Shown here: piece by piece, positions 59,856 to 64,000 of the stretch
Layout of the letters: each line of letters begins with the position of its first letter
How positions within the stretch are numbered: position 1 is the stretch's first letter
DNA from: Pseudoxanthomonas sp. PXM01
Lineage (GTDB): Bacteria > Pseudomonadota > Gammaproteobacteria > Xanthomonadales > Xanthomonadaceae
DNA: 64,000 nt
NCBI RefSeq assembly: GCF_014851815.1
Contig: NZ_JACVAJ010000002.1
Span: forward strand, 1,364,001-1,428,000
Reading direction: 5' to 3'
The notes under the pieces: generated by a model
The model's input: the letters and a program-made list of their open reading frames with translations, nothing else
Database searches by the model: none
What the model was told of the DNA's origin: nothing
Translations under genes and position numbers: made by a program

Positions 59856-60596
59856 TCAGCTGGTCGTGATCGGCTTGAACGGCGAGTCCAGCACGACGGG
59901 GCGCTCTGGCTCCCCGCCCGCGCCCGCCGCGACGCATTCAGGAGAACGCCGCACCTCCTCCCGCATCTCCTCGCGCATGCGCTTGATGCCGACATCCGGC
60001 CCCAAGGAGAACGTCACCGCGAACGACACTTGGGTCGCCACCGGCGTCCCATCGACCTCTTCCGGTCTGTAGCGCATGTCCGCCACCCATTTCTTGATGT
60101 CGCGCTCGAACGGCCGTTTCGAACCCTTCAATGTTTCGAGGGACAGCAACTGGACCCGGCCATCGGTCGCAACCTGGAGGGTCAGCTTGAAGTCCCCCTG
60201 CTGGCCTGCGATCACCGCGCTTATCGGATAACGCGGCGGCATCGGATACGACGTGCCGTCGGCTGGCGCAGGGCCATGCGAACGGTAGTCCATCGCGATC
60301 CGCATCTTCCCCTCGGGTGCGGGGACGGCGCAGGCGTCCAGGAACACGTGCGTGACGCCGGCCTTGGCCTGTCCATCGACACGGGGAGGTTCGAAACGCC
60401 ACTGCATGACGCGCTCTTCCACCATGTCCTGGAGGAACGGCGGCAGCTGCGGGTTCGCCTGCACCTGTCGTGGTACGCCGGCGACGTCGAGCTCGACGCG
60501 CGCGCTGGCATGGAACCGGACCGGCTCCTCGGCCTTGTCTGTTGCGGATGCCGCGGCCGCCACCGCCAGCAGTCCTGCCCCCAGGATTCCCCTCAT
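59856..60596 (-). CDS. TonB-like energy-transducer-type protein 3 of 3
   Basis: A 246-residue paralogue, first in the tandem transcript. Signal peptide (1-18, LLAVAAAASATD), beta domain (ARVELDVAGVPRQVQANPQL, MQWRFEPPRVDG), linker (PMPPRYPISAVIAG), TonB-C-like part (KLTLQVATDGRVQLLSLETL, MRYRPEEVDGTPVATQV) and tail VVLDSPFKPITTS. GGAG at 5 bases supports the ATG at 60596 over an earlier in-frame ATG at 60632. It lies 51 bases downstream of the cyanophycinase fusion gene stop on the same strand. Confidence 0.82.
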   Translation of the reverse strand: MRGILGAGLLAVAAAASATDKAEEPVRFHASARVELDVAGVPRQVQANPQLPPFLQDMVEERVMQWRFEPPRVDGQAKAGVTHVFLDACAVPAPEGKMRIAMDYRSHGPAPADGTSYPMPPRYPISAVIAGQQGDFKLTLQVATDGRVQLLSLETLKGSKRPFERDIKKWVADMRYRPEEVDGTPVATQVSFAVTFSLGPDVGIKRMREEMREEVRRSPECVAAGAGGEPERPVVLDSPFKPITTS

Positions 60597-60647
60597 GCCC
60601 GCTCCGTCCGTTGATGCAGTCGGCCGAAGCATATCCCGCGCGTCGCC

Positions 60648-62588
60648 TCAGCGCGCGGGCAGCGGGTCTTCCTTGTAGATCGCCACGTGCGGGACGCCGT
60701 CGGCGCCGATCCAACCGCGGTACATGCCCTCGGTATTGAACGGGAACGCCATGCTGCCGTCGGCACCCAGCGCAATGGCGCCACCGTCGCCGCCGGCCTT
60801 GGGGATGTCGCGATTGATCACGCCCTCGGACGCACGCGCAATGCTGTGTCCGGCCAGGCGCACGCGGGCGCAGACCTCATGGGCGGCGGCGGCGCGGATG
60901 TAGTACTCGCCCCAGCCGGTGCCGGAGAACGCGCAGCGGTCGTCGGCCCAGGTGCCGGCGCCGATGATCGGCGAGTCGCCGACGCGGCCGTAGCGCTTGT
61001 TGGTCATGCCGCCGGTCGAGGTGCCCGCCGCCAGCTGACCCTTCGCGTCCAGCGCCAGCGCGCCGACCGTGCCGAAGTAGGCCTTGCCTGGCAGTTCCAG
61101 CGGCGTGTTGCTCGCCTGCGCCTGCTTCTCTTCCTTCAGCGCGTTCTGCAGCTGCTGCCAGCGCTTCTCGGTGCGGAAATACGAAGGATTGACCAGGGTG
61201 ATGCCCTGCTCCTTGGCGAAGGCTTCGGCACCGCCGCCGACCATCATCACGTGGCGCGACTTGTCCATCACCGCGCGCGCCAGCGTGATCGGGTTCTTGA
61301 CCCGGTGCACGCCGGCGACCGCGCCAGCCTTGCCGGTGGCGCCGTCCATGATCGAGGAGTCGAGTTCGTTCTTGCCGTCGTGGGTGAACACCGCACCGCG
61401 CCCCGCGTTGAACTGCGGCGCATCCTCCAGCACGGTGATCGCGGCGGTCACTGCGTCCAGCGCGGGCTTGCCGGCGGTGAGTTGCGCGTGGCCCGCGCGT
61501 AGCGCGGCTTCCAGCGCCTTGCGCGCGGCTTCTTCGTCGGCCGACGTCATGCCGGCGCGCTCGACACCGGCGCCGCCATGGATCACCAGCAGCGGCGAAT
61601 CCAGCGCCACCAGCACGCCGTTGCGCACCGCGTAGTGACGCTCGGCGGCCGGCTTCTCGACGCGGCCACTGGGCAGGTGCAGCACCGAATCGACGCCAGC
61701 GATGACGGTGTCCACGCGATCGAGGTTCATCGCCTCGTCTTCGACCTGCTTCTGCGCGAAGCCGCCCTTCACGACCGTCGCGCCGGCGCCCGGCGCAGTG
61801 GCGTACACGCGCGCATGGCCATCGCCTTCCACCGCGACCGCGGCGTCTTCATCCACGCCGAGGCCCAGGATCGGACGGCCCGCCATCGACTCGGCCTTGG
61901 CGACGAACGCGATCAGGCGACCGAGGCGGTTGCGCTCGCTGAAGTGCGTGTCGGTCAGCACGCCCTTCAGCAGGGCCAGTTGCAGGAAGCCGGTTTCGAT
62001 GGTGTTGTCCGCACCGAGCGGATCGGCCAGCGCGCGCGGGCTGATCTGGCTGCCGCCGTCCATCGCGCCGTACAGGTACTCGCCCTGCATCGCCAGGCCG
62101 GCGCTGGTGCCACCGAGCGGCTTGCCGGCGCGCACATGCGCGTCCAGCGCCGCGCCCACCGGCGTGCCGCGCCAGTAGCGCACATAACGCGACTGGTCGC
62201 CGCCCGCGAGGAAGATGCCGTCGGCGCGCTTCAGGCTGCGCAGCACGTCGGGATCGCTGGCGCTTTCGCGATCGCTGAACACATAGGTTTCGACCGAAAC
62301 GATGCCGCCGACTTCATTGAAGAACTCTTCGCCGATCTCGCCGGCCTGCGAGGCGCGCAGCACGACGATGTGGCCGTTGCCGGCCTTCTTCATGAACCAG
62401 TGCATCGCATCGAAGTTGCGATCGCCGCCGCCCATCAGCAGCAGACCCGGCTGTACCTGCCCCGGCGTCTTCGCCGTGGTGTCGCCGAGCACGTAGTGCG
62501 CCGGCTTGGCAGCCCATGCCGGCAGGGACAAGGCGAGCGCCACCACGCAGATCGCGCCGCGCTGCAACATGCCGAAGACAGACACCAT
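60648..62588 (-). CDS. Cyanophycinase-like / isoaspartyl peptidase fusion
   Basis: A 646-residue exported two-enzyme fusion. Signal peptide residues 1-27 (SLPAWAAK). The first domain (about 44-320) is peptidase family S51 with the nucleophile Ser162 in LGGTSAGLAM and GIFLAGGDQSRYV. The second (about 333-646) is a family T2 isoaspartyl peptidase/asparaginase of the Ntn-hydrolase type, with self-cleavage Thr507 in AYFGTVGALALD. Cyanophycinase cuts the beta-Asp-Arg polymer to dipeptides, and isoaspartyl peptidase splits those dipeptides, so the fusion could do both steps outside the cytoplasm. Alternatively it degrades damaged isoAsp peptides. Start ATG 62588 with GGGAG at 9 bases. Confidence 0.9.
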   Translation of the reverse strand: MVSVFGMLQRGAICVVALALSLPAWAAKPAHYVLGDTTAKTPGQVQPGLLLMGGGDRNFDAMHWFMKKAGNGHIVVLRASQAGEIGEEFFNEVGGIVSVETYVFSDRESASDPDVLRSLKRADGIFLAGGDQSRYVRYWRGTPVGAALDAHVRAGKPLGGTSAGLAMQGEYLYGAMDGGSQISPRALADPLGADNTIETGFLQLALLKGVLTDTHFSERNRLGRLIAFVAKAESMAGRPILGLGVDEDAAVAVEGDGHARVYATAPGAGATVVKGGFAQKQVEDEAMNLDRVDTVIAGVDSVLHLPSGRVEKPAAERHYAVRNGVLVALDSPLLVIHGGAGVERAGMTSADEEAARKALEAALRAGHAQLTAGKPALDAVTAAITVLEDAPQFNAGRGAVFTHDGKNELDSSIMDGATGKAGAVAGVHRVKNPITLARAVMDKSRHVMMVGGGAEAFAKEQGITLVNPSYFRTEKRWQQLQNALKEEKQAQASNTPLELPGKAYFGTVGALALDAKGQLAAGTSTGGMTNKRYGRVGDSPIIGAGTWADDRCAFSGTGWGEYYIRAAAAHEVCARVRLAGHSIARASEGVINRDIPKAGGDGGAIALGADGSMAFPFNTEGMYRGWIGADGVPHVAIYKEDPLPAR

Positions 62589-62708
62589 GCCGTAGTACTC
62601 CCAGATCGAAGGTCGCGGCAGGATGCCACGCACCGATGACGAAGTGAGACGAACCGGCGGCCGTGTTCCCCCATGCGGAAGCGCGCGTGCTTGGGCTAGA
62701 GTGCGGCC

Positions 62709-63302
62709 ATGCCCACCGAATTCGACGACTGGTTCGTTAGCGAAGTGCTCGTGCACGAACGGGCGCTGGCGCTGTTCCTGCAGCGCAGCTGGCCGCACCG
62801 CGACGAGTGGCACGACCTGCGCCAGGAGGTCTACGCGCGCGTCTACGAAGCCGCGGCGCGCGCGCGGCCGGACACGCCGAAGGCCTTCCTGTTCGCCACC
62901 GCGCGCCACCTGATGACCGACCGCCTGCGCCGCAGCCGGGTGGTGTCGATCGAGCCAGTGGGTGATTTCGAGTCCTCGAACGTCTACCTGATCGACGAGG
63001 TGTCGCCCGAGCGGTGGACCGGGACCCGGCAGGCGCTCAAGCGCGTGGTCGAGGCCCTGGACCGGCTCCCCGACCGTTGCCGCGAAGTGGTGTGGCTGCG
63101 GCGCGTGGAGGAACTGCCGCAGAAGGACGTCGCCTCCCGACTGGGCATCAGCGAGAAGACCGTGGAAAAGCATTTGGCCAAAGGGATGCGCCTGATCGCC
63201 GACCACCTGTACGGCGGCGACGCCGTGCCTGCGCTGGACGGGCGCCGTGCCCGGCCCATCATGGACGAGGACGACGCGCATGACCGACAGCAGGCAGATT
63301 GA
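62709..63302 (+). CDS. FecI-like ECF sigma factor
   Basis: A 197-residue extracytoplasmic-function sigma factor. Region 2 is around DEWHDLRQEVYARVYEAAAR with the FLFATARHLMTDRLRRSR stretch, and region 4 is LDRLPDRCREVVWLRRVEE, then ASRLGISEKTVEKHLAKGMR. It belongs to the FecI group controlled by a TonB receptor through a FecR anti-sigma/activator. The fecR gene starts 23 bases inside its 3' end, as in most such pairs. It is divergent from the cyanophycinase fusion with 120 bases between. Confidence 0.94.
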   Translation: MPTEFDDWFVSEVLVHERALALFLQRSWPHRDEWHDLRQEVYARVYEAAARARPDTPKAFLFATARHLMTDRLRRSRVVSIEPVGDFESSNVYLIDEVSPERWTGTRQALKRVVEALDRLPDRCREVVWLRRVEELPQKDVASRLGISEKTVEKHLAKGMRLIADHLYGGDAVPALDGRRARPIMDEDDAHDRQQAD

Positions 63303-64000
63303 GGCGCAGGCCGCCGACTGGCTGGCCCGACGCGATGCGGAAACCTGGACCGCAGGCGAGCAGCAGTCGCTCGATGCCTGGCTGTCCGCATCGCCGCGGC
63401 ACAAGGTCGCCTTCCTGCGCGTGCAGTCCGCCTGGACGGAGGCGGGCCGCCTGCAGGCGCTGGCCGCCGGCCTGCCCGCAGGCACGCTGCCGCCGCGTAC
63501 CGAGCCGACAGGGTTCGCCACCGCGCCGCGCAACGACGCCCGGCCCGACCTGAGCACGCTCCGCTTTGCGCCCCGGGATCGCACGAGCCACCGGCGTCGC
63601 GGTTGGCCGCACGGCATCGCCGCGGCCCTGGTGCTGCTGGTGGCCGGCTCCGCGGCCTGGGGCGGCTGGCAACTGACCGGGCGCGCGCAGGCGAGCTACG
63701 CCAGCACGGTCGGCCAGATCGAAACCGTCACCCTGCCCGACGGCTCCACCGCCACGTTGAGCAGCGACAGCCGGCTGGACGTGCGCATCAGCCGCGGCGA
63801 ACGGCACGTGGCGCTCACGCAGGGCGAGGCGTTCTTCGACGTGGCCCGCGACACCCGGCGCCCGTTCGTGGTCGAGACCGAAGGCCGGCGCGTCGCCGCC
63901 GTCGGCACGCGCTTCTCCGTGCGCCGCGATCCGGACGAAATCCGCGTGGTGGTGACCGAAGGCAAGGTGCGACTGGAAAGCCGCCCCGGTCCGGACGGCA
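63280..64000 (+). CDS. FecR-family regulator, C-terminus outside window
   Basis: 240 codons are visible and the gene runs off the right edge. The N-terminal cytoplasmic FecR_N (DUF4880) part holds QIEAQAADWLARRDAETWTA, a membrane helix lies near residues 110-128 (IAAALVLLVAGSAAWGG), and the periplasmic FecR domain starts with VGQIETVTLPDGSTATLSSD. It senses a loaded TonB receptor and controls the partner sigma factor. It overlaps the sigma gene by 23 bases. A TonB receptor gene is expected just beyond the window. Confidence 0.92.
   Translation, partial: MTDSRQIEAQAADWLARRDAETWTAGEQQSLDAWLSASPRHKVAFLRVQSAWTEAGRLQALAAGLPAGTLPPRTEPTGFATAPRNDARPDLSTLRFAPRDRTSHRRRGWPHGIAAALVLLVAGSAAWGGWQLTGRAQASYASTVGQIETVTLPDGSTATLSSDSRLDVRISRGERHVALTQGEAFFDVARDTRRPFVVETEGRRVAAVGTRFSVRRDPDEIRVVVTEGKVRLESRPGPDG

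Overview
The window looks like chromosome from a high-GC gammaproteobacterium of the Xanthomonadaceae (Lysobacteraceae), most like Pseudoxanthomonas, Stenotrophomonas or Xanthomonas. The reasons are GC-rich codon use in almost every gene, a YajQ-type c-di-GMP effector, a TonB-receptor-linked GH65 sugar locus with a LacI regulator, a FecI/FecR pair, a REP-associated tyrosine transposase, and GTAG-type REP hairpins of the kind known from Stenotrophomonas. The genus is inference. There is no prophage, plasmid, CRISPR array or rRNA operon.

Layout. 1-2983: pyruvate dehydrogenase E2 and E3; the E3 carries two lipoyl domains and runs off the left edge. 3160-4140: a DNA base-excision glycosylase and a small DMT transporter. 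4211-12361: an alpha-glucoside locus (MFS permease, TonB receptor, GH65-phosphoglucomutase fusion, LacI regulator) with tandem operator-like repeats over the GH65 promoter. 12367-18405: OmpW, membrane proteins, YajQ and conserved unknowns. 18444-19064: a RAYT transposase between inverted REPs. 19066-21528: HAD phosphatase, RsuA and an rRNA-type methyltransferase.

21600-25990 is the most unusual part. A 40-codon reading frame and an attenuator-like hairpin set are followed by about 900 bases of structured non-coding DNA. This holds two abutting tRNA-like structures, one with a GAAA tetraloop in place of the anticodon loop. An operon of a slipin, an unrecognised protein and the RNA ligase RtcB follows, closed by a strong terminator. 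The layout suggests an RNA-repair module with its own tRNA-mimic RNAs.

26097-41315: an FtsX-type ABC exporter with TesA, a FrnE-like DsbA, an amidohydrolase, an AKR/SDR/AraC set, MsrB, a CorA-like transporter, an overlapping HipA-like kinase/DUF3037/DUF4031 trio, and a low-GC methyltransferase that looks transferred. 41592-45847: a BlaR1/BlaI-type sensor-repressor pair with two clear operators, then motAB. 45852-54040: an MscK-like channel, an S9 peptidase, VOC and YciI proteins. 54146-64000: an NHL-propeller/M23 fusion, a DUF11 surface protein, three tandem TonB-like paralogues, a cyanophycinase/isoaspartyl-peptidase fusion, and a FecI sigma/FecR pair cut by the right edge.

Gene starts were chosen from reading-frame limits, Shine-Dalgarno matches and recognised N-termini. 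Family names come from recognised motifs; no database search was run.
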